From assembly GCF_000710915.1 (NCBI RefSeq), contig NZ_BAUA01000155.1:1-64000 (forward strand): DNA of 64,000 nucleotides, given 5' to 3'. Both the position numbers and the translations under genes were made by a program. The DNA comes from Nocardia brasiliensis IFM 10847. GTDB lineage: Bacteria > Actinomycetota > Actinomycetes > Mycobacteriales > Mycobacteriaceae. Each line of letters starts with the position of its first letter. The stretch's first letter is position 1. Below are positions 25,280 through 32,890 of the stretch, in pieces. Below the pieces are notes generated by a model. That model was given only the letters and a program-made list of their open reading frames with translations, was not told the origin of the DNA and did not search any database.

Positions 25280-28099
25280 GTGACGACAAGTATCGATACT
25301 TTCGGCGCCAAGGGCACCCTCGAGGTCGGAAGCAACTCCTACGAGATCTTCCGTCTCTCGGCCGTGCCGGGCACCGAGAAACTCCCCTACGCACTCAAGG
25401 TCCTCGCGGAGAACCTGCTCCGTACCGAGGACGGCGCCAACATCACCGCCGATCACATTCGCGCCATTGCGAATTGGGATCCCAACGCCCAGCCCGACAC
25501 CGAGATCCAGTTCACGCCCGCCCGCGTGATCATGCAGGACTTCACCGGTGTGCCCTGCATCGTCGACCTCGCCACCATGCGTGAGGCCGTCACCGCCCTC
25601 GGCGGCGATCCGAGCAAGGTCAACCCGCTCTCGCCCGCCGACATGGTCATCGACCACTCGGTCATCCTCGACGTCTTCGGCCGCGCCGACGCGCTCGAGC
25701 GCAACGTCGACCTGGAATACCAGCGCAACGGCGAGCGCTACCAGTTCCTGCGCTGGGGCCAGGGCGCCTTCGACGACTTCAAGGTCGTCCCGCCGGGCGT
25801 CGGCATCGTGCACCAGGTGAACATCGAATACCTGGCGCCCACGGTCATGGTCCGCAACGGCCAGGCCTACCCCGACACCTGTGTCGGCACCGACTCGCAC
25901 ACCACCATGGTCAACGGCCTCGGCGTACTGGGCTGGGGCGTGGGCGGTATCGAGGCCGAGGCGGCCATGCTGGGCCAGCCGGTCTCCATGCTGATCCCGC
26001 GCGTCGTCGGCTTCAAGCTGACCGGTGAGATCCAGCCCGGCGTCACCGCCACCGACGTGGTGCTCACCGTCACCGACATGCTGCGCAAGCACGGCGTCGT
26101 CGGCAAGTTCGTCGAGTTCTACGGCAAGGGCGTCGCGGAGGTGCCGCTCGCGAACCGCGCCACCCTCGGCAACATGAGCCCCGAATTCGGTTCCACCGCA
26201 GCGATCTTCCCGATCGACGAGGAGACCATCAACTACCTGCGCCTCACCGGCCGCACCGACGAGCAGCTCGCGCTCGTCGAGGCGTACGCCAAGGAGCAGG
26301 GCCTGTGGCACGACGCGGACAACGAGCCCGGCTACTCGGAGTACCTGGAGCTGGACCTGAGCACCGTGGTGCCCTCGATCGCCGGCCCGAAGCGTCCGCA
26401 GGACCGAATCCTGCTGTCGGACTCCAAGACCGCGTTCCGCAAGGACATCCACAACTACACCAACGACGCGGAGTCCGGCCCCGCCGCGACCACCCCGCAC
26501 ACCCACCTGGACGAGGCCATCGAGGAGTCGTTCCCGGCGTCGGACCCGGCCGTGCTGTCCTTCGCCGACGACGACGCGGTGCTGATCCCCTCCGCCGCCA
26601 ACGGCAACATCGGCCGCCCGTCCAAGCCGATCAAGGTGTCCGACCCCGAGCGCGGCGATTTCGTGCTCGATCACGGCGCGGTCGTGGTCGCGGGTATCAC
26701 CTCCTGCACCAACACCTCCAACCCGTCGGTCATGATCGGCGCGGCCCTGCTGGCCCGCAACGCGGTCGAGAAGGGCCTCGCGTCCAAGCCGTGGGTCAAG
26801 ACCAACATGGCGCCGGGCTCGCAGGTCGTCTCCGACTACTACGAGAAGGCGGGCCTGTGGCCGTACCTGGAGAAGCTCGGCTTCTTCGTGGGCGGTTACG
26901 GCTGCACCACCTGCATCGGCAACACCGGCCCGCTGCCGGACGAGATCTCCAAGGCGATCAACGACAACGACCTCTCGGTCACCGCGGTGCTCTCGGGCAA
27001 CCGTAACTTCGAGGGTCGCATCTCCCCCGACGTGAAGATGAACTACCTGGCCTCGCCGCCGCTGGTCATCGCCTACGCGCTCGCGGGAACGATGGACTTC
27101 GACTTCGAGACCGACCCGCTCGGCAAGGACACCGACGGCAACGACGTGTTCCTGAAGGACATCTGGCCGTCCCCGCAGGAGATCGACGACACCATCAAGT
27201 CGGCGATCAGCCGGGACATGTTCACCAAGTCATACGCCACCGTCTTCGAGGGCGACGAGCGCTGGAAGGGCCTGAGCACCCCCGAGGGCGACACCTTCGC
27301 CTGGGATGAGAGCTCGACCTACGTCCGCAAGGCGCCGTACTTCGACGGCATGCAGATGGAGCCGAGCCCGGTCGAGGACATCAAGGGCGCCCGCGTGCTC
27401 GCGCTGCTCGGCGACTCGGTCACCACCGACCACATCTCCCCGGCCGGCCCGATCAAGCCGGGCACCCCGGCGGCGCAGTACCTCGACTCGCACGGCGTGC
27501 AGCGCAAGGACTACAACTCGCTGGGCTCGCGGCGCGGTAACCACGAGGTGATGATCCGCGGCACCTTCGCCAACATCCGGCTGCGCAACCAGCTGCTCGA
27601 CGACGTCTCGGGTGGTTACACCCGCGACTTCACCCAGGACGGCGGCCCGCAGGCGTTCATCTACGACGCCTCGCAGAACTACCAGGCCGCGGGCATCCCG
27701 CTGGTCGTGCTGGGCGGCAAGGAGTACGGCTCGGGTTCCTCGCGTGACTGGGCCGCCAAGGGCACCTCGCTGCTCGGCGTGAAGGCCGTGATCACCGAGT
27801 CCTTCGAGCGCATCCACCGCTCCAACCTGATCGGCATGGGCGTCATCCCGCTGCAGTTCCCGGCCGGCGAGTCCGCCGCGTCGCTGAAGCTGGACGGCAC
27901 CGAGACCTTCGATATCGAGGGCATCACCAAGCTGAACGAGGGTGTGACTCCGAAGACCTTGAAGGTGACCGCCACCAAGGAGAACGGCGAGAAGGTGAGC
28001 TTCGACGCGGTGGTCCGGATCGACACCCCCGGTGAGGCCGACTACTACCGCAACGGCGGCATCCTGCAGTACGTGCTGCGCAACATGATTCGCGGCTGA
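25280..28099 (+). CDS. acn: Aconitate hydratase AcnA
   Basis: A 939-residue aconitase/IRP1-type enzyme of the TCA cycle, converting citrate to isocitrate. The [4Fe-4S] ligands are in SCTNTSNPS and GYGCTTCIGNTGPL. The swivel domain carries GKEYGSGSSRDWAAKG. Between the third and catalytic domains there is an actinobacterial insertion with LDEAIEESFPASDP (about residues 410-425). GTG 25280 is preferred because GTGGAG sits 5-10 bases upstream; ATG 25265 is in frame but would place that site inside the gene. acnR follows, and an AcnR-type operator lies upstream. Confidence 0.96.
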   Translation: MTTSIDTFGAKGTLEVGSNSYEIFRLSAVPGTEKLPYALKVLAENLLRTEDGANITADHIRAIANWDPNAQPDTEIQFTPARVIMQDFTGVPCIVDLATMREAVTALGGDPSKVNPLSPADMVIDHSVILDVFGRADALERNVDLEYQRNGERYQFLRWGQGAFDDFKVVPPGVGIVHQVNIEYLAPTVMVRNGQAYPDTCVGTDSHTTMVNGLGVLGWGVGGIEAEAAMLGQPVSMLIPRVVGFKLTGEIQPGVTATDVVLTVTDMLRKHGVVGKFVEFYGKGVAEVPLANRATLGNMSPEFGSTAAIFPIDEETINYLRLTGRTDEQLALVEAYAKEQGLWHDADNEPGYSEYLELDLSTVVPSIAGPKRPQDRILLSDSKTAFRKDIHNYTNDAESGPAATTPHTHLDEAIEESFPASDPAVLSFADDDAVLIPSAANGNIGRPSKPIKVSDPERGDFVLDHGAVVVAGITSCTNTSNPSVMIGAALLARNAVEKGLASKPWVKTNMAPGSQVVSDYYEKAGLWPYLEKLGFFVGGYGCTTCIGNTGPLPDEISKAINDNDLSVTAVLSGNRNFEGRISPDVKMNYLASPPLVIAYALAGTMDFDFETDPLGKDTDGNDVFLKDIWPSPQEIDDTIKSAISRDMFTKSYATVFEGDERWKGLSTPEGDTFAWDESSTYVRKAPYFDGMQMEPSPVEDIKGARVLALLGDSVTTDHISPAGPIKPGTPAAQYLDSHGVQRKDYNSLGSRRGNHEVMIRGTFANIRLRNQLLDDVSGGYTRDFTQDGGPQAFIYDASQNYQAAGIPLVVLGGKEYGSGSSRDWAAKGTSLLGVKAVITESFERIHRSNLIGMGVIPLQFPAGESAASLKLDGTETFDIEGITKLNEGVTPKTLKVTATKENGEKVSFDAVVRIDTPGEADYYRNGGILQYVLRNMIRG

Positions 28100-28125
28100 T
28101 CTCGCATCTGCCGTACGTCGAGGAT

Positions 28126-28153
28126 CCGCGCACCGCGTTTTCGCGGTGCGCGG
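28126..28153 (+). terminator. Hairpin between acn and acnR
   Basis: CCGCGCACCGCG (28126-28137), loop TTTT, then CGCGGTGCGCGG (28142-28153): a perfect 12-bp stem. No run of U follows, so it may be a partial terminator that lowers acnR relative to acn, or an mRNA-stabilising stem. Confidence 0.65.
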
Positions 28154-28186
28154 ACTTCTCACATCTCCTGGAGGAGCACGCCCGAT

Positions 28187-28753
28187 ATGCCCAAAGTCAG
28201 TGAAGACCATCTCGCCGCCCGGCGGAGTCAGATTCTCGACGGGGCGCGGCGCTGCTTTGCCGAATACGGGTACGAGGGCGCCACGGTGCGCCGCCTCGAG
28301 GAGGAGATCGGACTGTCCCGGGGCGCCATCTTCCATCACTTCCGGGACAAGGACGCGCTGTTCCTCGCGCTCGCGCAGGAGGACGCCGAACGGATGGCCG
28401 ACGTCGCGGCCAACCAGGGCATCGTCCAGGTGATGCGCGACATGCTCACCCACCCGGAGCAATTCAACTGGCTCGGCACCCGGCTGGAGATCGCCCGGCG
28501 GCTGCGCACCGACCCGGAGTTCCGCGCGGGCTGGACCCAGCGCTCGGCCGAGCTCACCGCCGCCACCCTCGCTCGCCTGGAACGCCGCAAGGCGGCGGGC
28601 GCGCTGCGCGACGACGTCCCCACCGACGTGCTGCTCGGCTACCTCGACCTCGTGCTCGACGGCCTGATCGCGCGCATCGCCTCCGGCCACACCAACGAAA
28701 ACCTCACCGCCGTACTGGATCTCGTCGAAGCCTCGGTGCGCCGCCGGGACTAG
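28187..28753 (+). CDS. acnR: TetR-family repressor of aconitase AcnR
   Basis: A 188-residue TetR regulator, the same length as C. glutamicum AcnR and in the same place directly after acn (Rv1474c position). The DNA-binding domain contains AEYGYEGATVRRLEEEIGLS followed by RGAIFHHFRDKDALF. AcnR represses acn through an inverted repeat in its promoter, and a match to that repeat is present at 25119-25134. The ATG at 28187 is preceded by GGAGGAG at about 28170-28176. Its stop codon lies inside the stem of a bidirectional terminator. Confidence 0.9.
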   Translation: MPKVSEDHLAARRSQILDGARRCFAEYGYEGATVRRLEEEIGLSRGAIFHHFRDKDALFLALAQEDAERMADVAANQGIVQVMRDMLTHPEQFNWLGTRLEIARRLRTDPEFRAGWTQRSAELTAATLARLERRKAAGALRDDVPTDVLLGYLDLVLDGLIARIASGHTNENLTAVLDLVEASVRRRD

Positions 28754-28796
28754 GCCCGGTCTCGAGGTCCGGATGGGACTTCGAGACAGGGCCTAG
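28750..28796. terminator. Bidirectional terminator holding both convergent stop codons
   Basis: CTAGGCCC (28750-28757) pairs with GGGCCTAG (28789-28796). After a one-base mismatch, GTCTCGAGGTCC (28759-28770) pairs with GGACTTCGAGAC (28776-28787) with one G-U wobble; the loop is five bases. The acnR stop TAG and the minus-strand esterase stop TAG are both within the outer stem. Confidence 0.85.
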
Positions 28797-29587
28797 AAGT
28801 TGTCGTTGATGTACTCGGCGGCGTGCGTCGTCCACAGCACATCGGTGCCGGGCATCTCGTGGCTCGAGTACAGCACGTGCTGCCCCTCCGGCCACGGCGT
28901 CAGATAACCGATCACGCCGTTCACCGCCGTGACGTAGCGATTCAGGTTCGTCACCGGATCGTTCAGCAACCAGGCCAGCAGTTCCGCGAAGATCAACGGT
29001 CCGAAGTTGCCGATCCGCGCGCCCTCCAGGAACGAGAACGGCGAGATGCCGACGTCGATGATGCGCAACGGCGAATCCGCGGGCGCGGCGGTGATGATGT
29101 CACCGGGATTGGCGTACTCGCGGATCGCCACGCCCGCCGGCCAGAGGCCGCGTTGACCGTGCAGGCCGAAGGTGTTCGGCGGGCACAGATTCCCCACCGA
29201 TTCGCCCGCCTTGCGCACCGGGTTGGAGATGTTCACCGCGAACGCGATCTCCAGCGGCGAACCGTCGGTGTTCTTGTACTTGCCCGAGCGCACCCCTTCC
29301 AGGATGCGGGCGGCACAGATCCCGCCGAGCGAATAACTCAGCAGGCCACACACATTCGGCGAATCCTGGATCGCCTTGACGCCCGCCGCGGTGCCGAGCC
29401 GCACCGAGGTGTCCAGCGACGGGCCCCATAGATCCGGTGACGGACCGACCGAAGCGGGCCAGTCCGGCTCGAAGGCCGAGAAACGCGCCGTGTCCAACAG
29501 CGCGGTGACGGCGTGCAGCATGCCCGCCGGCGTTCCGTCCGGATTGCGCGGCTCACCGGTGCCGCGCAGGGTGATGATGTCGATCAT
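28793..29587 (-). CDS. Cutinase/LysB-like serine esterase
   Basis: A 264-residue alpha/beta hydrolase starting MIDIITLRGTGEP. The nucleophile elbow is LLSYSLGG, a possible catalytic Asp is in YANPGDIITAAP and the His in LYSSHEMPGTD; the layout resembles phage lysin B and cutinase-family esterases. LysB cleaves mycolate from arabinogalactan. No signal peptide is visible, so export or access to substrate is unclear. AAGGAG lies 8 bases before ATG 29587. No phage genes surround it. Alternative: an intracellular lipid esterase. Confidence 0.7.
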   Translation of the reverse strand: MIDIITLRGTGEPRNPDGTPAGMLHAVTALLDTARFSAFEPDWPASVGPSPDLWGPSLDTSVRLGTAAGVKAIQDSPNVCGLLSYSLGGICAARILEGVRSGKYKNTDGSPLEIAFAVNISNPVRKAGESVGNLCPPNTFGLHGQRGLWPAGVAIREYANPGDIITAAPADSPLRIIDVGISPFSFLEGARIGNFGPLIFAELLAWLLNDPVTNLNRYVTAVNGVIGYLTPWPEGQHVLYSSHEMPGTDVLWTTHAAEYINDNF

Positions 29588-29805
29588 CAGTGATCTCCTT
29601 GCGCACGCGCCGCGTCGTCCGGCGCATAACCCCACGGTATGCCCGCTACGGAGCCGAAGGGCGAGTACCGGACTACCCGATTCGCTGAGTGAACCCGGAC
29701 CGCGCGACGACCCGGCCACCGCCGAGCGGACCACCGACCGCCGGTGTGACGAAGGCATCGGTCCGGTTCGGGAACAAGACCATCCGGTACGGCGCTGCTC
29801 CAGAC

Positions 29806-30222
29806 ATGACCTTCACCGTCCCGATCGTTGTGCGCGGCTACGAGCTCGATACGCAAGGCCACCTGAACCAAGCGGTCTACCTGCAGTACACAGAGCACGC
29901 GCGGTGGGAGATGTTGCGCGCCGCGGGCTTGCCGCAGGACAAGCTGATCGCGACCGGCGTGGGCCCGGTCGTGCTGGAATCCACCATCAAGTACCTGCGG
30001 GAGCTGCGCGGTGGCGACGAAGTCACCGTCGACACCGATATCGAATACTCCGGCGGCAAGACCTTCACCTTCCGGCACGAGATCCGCAAACTCGACGGCA
30101 CCGTCGCGGCCGAGGCGCGGGTGGTCGGCGGACTGCTCGATTTACGCGAACGCAAGCTGGTGTCCGGACCTGCCGAACGTTTCCGGGACCTCGCCGAGCG
30201 TCCCGACCTGCTCGGTCTGTGA
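29806..30222 (+). CDS. Acyl-CoA thioesterase (4HBT hotdog fold)
   Basis: A 138-residue single hotdog domain. GYELDTQGHLNQAVYLQYTE corresponds to the 4HBT active-site region (Asp in DTQGH with N at the following turn), and the helix ARWEMLRAAGL follows. It would hydrolyse an acyl- or aryl-CoA in the cytosol. ATG 29806 gives the domain-length product; upstream in-frame sequence is Pro/Arg-rich and non-conserved. No Shine-Dalgarno is seen, so the mRNA may be leaderless. Confidence 0.8.
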   Translation: MTFTVPIVVRGYELDTQGHLNQAVYLQYTEHARWEMLRAAGLPQDKLIATGVGPVVLESTIKYLRELRGGDEVTVDTDIEYSGGKTFTFRHEIRKLDGTVAAEARVVGGLLDLRERKLVSGPAERFRDLAERPDLLGL

Positions 30223-30481
30223 AATCGCACGTGCGAATGCACAGCCGCCAATCCGGGGCTATGCGATAGACACATTGCCATTCGGAAATAGCTCGTCGAT
30301 TGCGCCGGAACTATTGGTGCCCTGCCGAAAAACTTTCGGCGCTAGCGCATCCGGGATCGTAATCCGGTTTGCCACCGGGGGTTAAATCTGTCGATCCGGA
30401 CCGGTACCGGCCCTTCGCACGTTATGATCGGGCTCACGCTCGGGGGTCGTGGCAAATCGCGAGCAGATCGGAGAAATGGCT
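30223..30481. other. Intergenic promoter region of the graspetide-like pair
   Basis: 259 bases without a gene. It contains a perfect hairpin GCCGAAA-AAC-TTTCGGC (30324-30340), followed by the self-complementary GCGCTAGCGC, which may end the thioesterase transcript. TATGAT at 30423-30428 resembles a -10 box and would start transcription about 45 bases before the precursor ATG; no good -35 was seen. Confidence 0.4.
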
Positions 30482-30946
30482 ATGACCGACGCACTCCGCC
30501 TCCACGGAACCGCGCCGAAGAGTGATCGTGTGCCTCCGCTGCACGGGCTGTTGGTCGCGGAGTCGGAGCGCGATATCAGCGTGCGCGTCGCCGAGGGAAC
30601 GTGGACCTTCCGTCGGTCCGACGTGCTGCGCGTGCTCGATTCGGCGGTGCCCGAGGGGGTCCGCGCCGAGCACGGCGCCCGGCCGGTGCTGGTCGACATC
30701 CGGGTCGGCGCCACCGCGGATTTCACCCGTCGCCTGCGCATCGACGTGGTCGACCGCCCGATGACCATGCAGCAGGCCCCGTCCGCCGCGCTGGGCGACG
30801 AGCAGCTGCGCGAGCTCACCGAATCCTGGGCCGATCGCCTCAATCTGGTGGATCTGCCCGGCACCAACGGCGCCACCTTCACCTACTGCCAGACCAAGTC
30901 GCTCGCCACCAGTGACGACGGTATCAACTGCGACAGTCTCGACTGA
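30482..30946 (+). CDS. Putative large graspetide precursor (leader domain plus core)
   Basis: A 154-residue protein of unrecognised family, encoded 11 bases before an ATP-grasp peptide ligase. The first 130 or so residues look folded, with beta-strands (ISVRVAEGTWTFRRSDVLRV) and a helix (LRELTESWADRLNLVD). The last 20, YCQTKSLATSDDGINCDSLD, are rich in Ser/Thr/Lys and Asp with two Cys, as expected for a core whose hydroxyl or lysine side chains are joined to Asp side chains. Known precursors are usually shorter. ATG 30482 has GGAG 8 bases upstream; ATG 30476 is too close. The role as ligase substrate is inferred from position. Confidence 0.6.
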   Translation: MTDALRLHGTAPKSDRVPPLHGLLVAESERDISVRVAEGTWTFRRSDVLRVLDSAVPEGVRAEHGARPVLVDIRVGATADFTRRLRIDVVDRPMTMQQAPSAALGDEQLRELTESWADRLNLVDLPGTNGATFTYCQTKSLATSDDGINCDSLD

Positions 30947-30957
30947 GCGGCGCATTC

Positions 30958-31920
30958 ATGGCGGGACGCCGGACGGGTTCAGTCCTCATCGTGTCCGAAT
31001 CCGACGATCTGCACGCTACCGCCATGGCGGCGACGCTGCGAGAATTCCACGGGCTCAGCGCGATTCAGCTCGACCTGCGCGACTTTCCGCGTGAGTCGGG
31101 CAGTTTCCGGCTGGACCGCTACGGTACCGCCCGTTCGGTCTCCCACCTGATCGGCCTGGACGACGTCCGCTCGGTCTGGTGGCGCCGTCCGCATCCGACC
31201 CAGCCGCCCGCCGGAGTCCGCGTCTCCGACAACGACTTCCGGCAGGCCGAATGCGACGGTTTCATCCAGGGTCTGCTCTGGTCCATCCCGGCGCACTGGG
31301 TCAACGATCCGGGGGCCGACCGCACCGCCGCCCGCAAGATCGTCCAATTGGAGACCGCGCTGCGGGCCGGCTTCGCGGTGCCGGAGACGCTGATCACCAA
31401 CGATCCGGACGAGGCCCGCAGCTTCGCCGAATCCCGGCCCGGCCCCGTCGTTTACAAGCGCACCGGGACCAGCCGCGCCGAGTTCGCGGAGACCAGGATC
31501 ATCACCGAGGACGACTACGACAGACTGGTCGGCATCCGCGCGGCGCCGACCACCTTCCAGGACTACGTCGACGCCGAATGCGATCTGCGGGTGGTCTGGG
31601 TGGACGGCGTCGAGTGGACGGTGCGCATCGACTCCCAGGCGGGCGTCGGGCGCGTCGACTCCCGCCTGGACACCTCGGTCGATTTCGTGCCCGAGCATCT
31701 GCCCGCCTCGGTCAGCAAATCACTCGCCACCCTGATGGGCGCGCTGGGATTGTCGTTCGGCGTCTTGGACATTCGGCTCGGCCTCGACGGCGAGTACTAC
31801 TTCCTCGAGGTCAACCCCCAGGGACAATTCGCATACCTGGAGATAAAGACCGGCCTGCCGATCTTCCGCAGCCTGGCCAATCTGCTCGTCGACGGGGACG
31901 GCGCCGTCGAGGGCTACTGA
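30958..31920 (+). CDS. ATP-grasp peptide maturase (MvdD/TgmB-like graspetide ligase)
   Basis: A 320-residue ligase. The N-terminal pre-ATP-grasp part has SVLIVSESDDLHATAMAATL and the SVWWRRP strand seen in microviridin-type maturases. WVNDPGADRTAARKIVQLE follows, and the C-terminal ATP-grasp ends with the metal-binding FGVLDIRLGL and FLEVNPQGQFAYLEIKTGLP. Enzymes of this family phosphorylate Asp/Glu side chains of a precursor peptide and join them to Ser, Thr or Lys, forming cyclic omega-esters or amides. It follows the candidate precursor at an 11-base spacing. No transporter or protease gene lies in the unit. Confidence 0.85.
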   Translation: MAGRRTGSVLIVSESDDLHATAMAATLREFHGLSAIQLDLRDFPRESGSFRLDRYGTARSVSHLIGLDDVRSVWWRRPHPTQPPAGVRVSDNDFRQAECDGFIQGLLWSIPAHWVNDPGADRTAARKIVQLETALRAGFAVPETLITNDPDEARSFAESRPGPVVYKRTGTSRAEFAETRIITEDDYDRLVGIRAAPTTFQDYVDAECDLRVVWVDGVEWTVRIDSQAGVGRVDSRLDTSVDFVPEHLPASVSKSLATLMGALGLSFGVLDIRLGLDGEYYFLEVNPQGQFAYLEIKTGLPIFRSLANLLVDGDGAVEGY

Positions 31921-31932
31921 CGCCCACAGCCC

Positions 31933-32028
31933 GCGGCATCGCGAAACGATGCGATGAGGGGCGGCACCGCCGGAGGTCACCGCCGCCGAGAACTTGCGGC
32001 ATCGCGAGGCGATTCGATGCGGGGCGGC
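31933..32028. repeat. Pair of 33-bp direct repeats
   Basis: Copies at 31933-31965 and 31996-32028 both begin GCGGCATCGCGA and end GGGGCGGC, with 29 of 33 bases the same and 63 bases between their starts. They lie between the ATP-grasp ligase and a decayed reductase gene and code for nothing recognisable. Confidence 0.7.
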
Positions 32029-32039
32029 GGTCGGGTGGC

Positions 32040-32465
32040 GGTCGGGCCTGCGGCAGCACACCGGATTTCGGGAACGGTTCGGCATCGATCGAATGCAGTC
32101 GCCGCGCGAGGACTCCGCCGAACAGCCGCCGACCCGCGCCGAGCGACACCGGAAACACCAGCAGCCGAAGCTCATCCACCGCATCCAGGCGCAGGAACTC
32201 CTGCGCAGTGCGCACGCCGGCGAACACGATGATCGGCTTGTCACCCTCGTGCTTCGGCTCGTCGATCTCGGCGGCGAGATTCCCGCCGATCCGGCGCGCG
32301 GGCTACCAGGGCTGCGCGACCTGCGGTCCGACGACAGCACGGGTTTCGGCAGCCCGTTCACCAGCGGGGCCGGTATCGCGTCACCGGGAGTCGCCGGATT
32401 CTGTTGCGCGCCCGGTCGATACCGTGCCAGCAGCTCGTAGGACGCGCGTGCCCGTAGAGTCGAAG
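32040..32465 (-). pseudogene. Decayed dihydrofolate-reductase-family (RibD C-terminal) gene
   Basis: The minus strand retains pieces of a DHFR/RibD_C-type protein in two frames. ASYELLARYRPG and APLVNGLPKPVLSSD (about 32345-32445) are in one frame. RRIGGNLAAEID, IIVFAGVRTAQEFL and VDELRLLVFPVSLGAGRRLF (about 32100-32296) are in another, with a TAG at 32303-32305 in the second frame. At least one frameshift near 32330 and one nonsense codon separate them, and no N-terminus was found. The order and spacing match one intact ancestor. Confidence 0.75.
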
Positions 32466-32575
32466 CTCCTTGTCGTGCGAGTTTTGCTTCGACAGTGCAG
32501 ACGGCGGGCCGCGCGGAGACTCACCGGTTCAGGCGAAATCCGTTCCGCCGAAACCGGTTCGAGCCGGATGCGGTG

Positions 32576-32809
32576 CTACTGACTCTTGCGGCGGTTCGCG
32601 CCGCCACGGCTGCGGAGTTGCACATGCGACTCCACCAGTACGTTGTGGATGAAGCCGTAGGAGCGACCGGTTGCTCGCGCCAGCGAGCGAATGCTCGCAC
32701 CTGCCTCGTACTGCTTCTTCAACTGGGTCTGTAGGCGGTCACGGGACTTCCCCGTGACGCGGGTTCCCTTACCCAGGGTGGCTTTGACTTGTGCGGGCCT
32801 GTCGCTCAT
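32576..32809 (-). CDS. Small helix-turn-helix protein (Rv1473A-like)
   Basis: A 77-residue basic protein. The helix-turn-helix is GASIRSLARATGRSYGFIHN (about residues 37-56); both tails are rich in Lys and Arg. It matches the small regulator that lies beside the ABC-F ATPase gene in mycobacteria (Rv1473A position) and is probably DNA-binding. GGAGGAAG precedes ATG 32809. Its targets are unknown. It lies between the decayed reductase and the ABC-F gene, on the same strand as the latter. Confidence 0.8.
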   Translation of the reverse strand: MSDRPAQVKATLGKGTRVTGKSRDRLQTQLKKQYEAGASIRSLARATGRSYGFIHNVLVESHVQLRSRGGANRRKSQ

Positions 32810-32890
32810 GGCTTCCTCCGAGTCGCCGAGCAGCGTCTTTCCAGGCTAAGCACTCGAGGGGCCGTGATCAACGGGTTCTTGTGATGAAAC

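Noticed and set aside
30324..30348. Hairpin before the graspetide pair as a riboswitch or sRNA
   Set aside because: A 7-bp stem and a short palindrome only; more likely a weak terminator of the preceding thioesterase gene.
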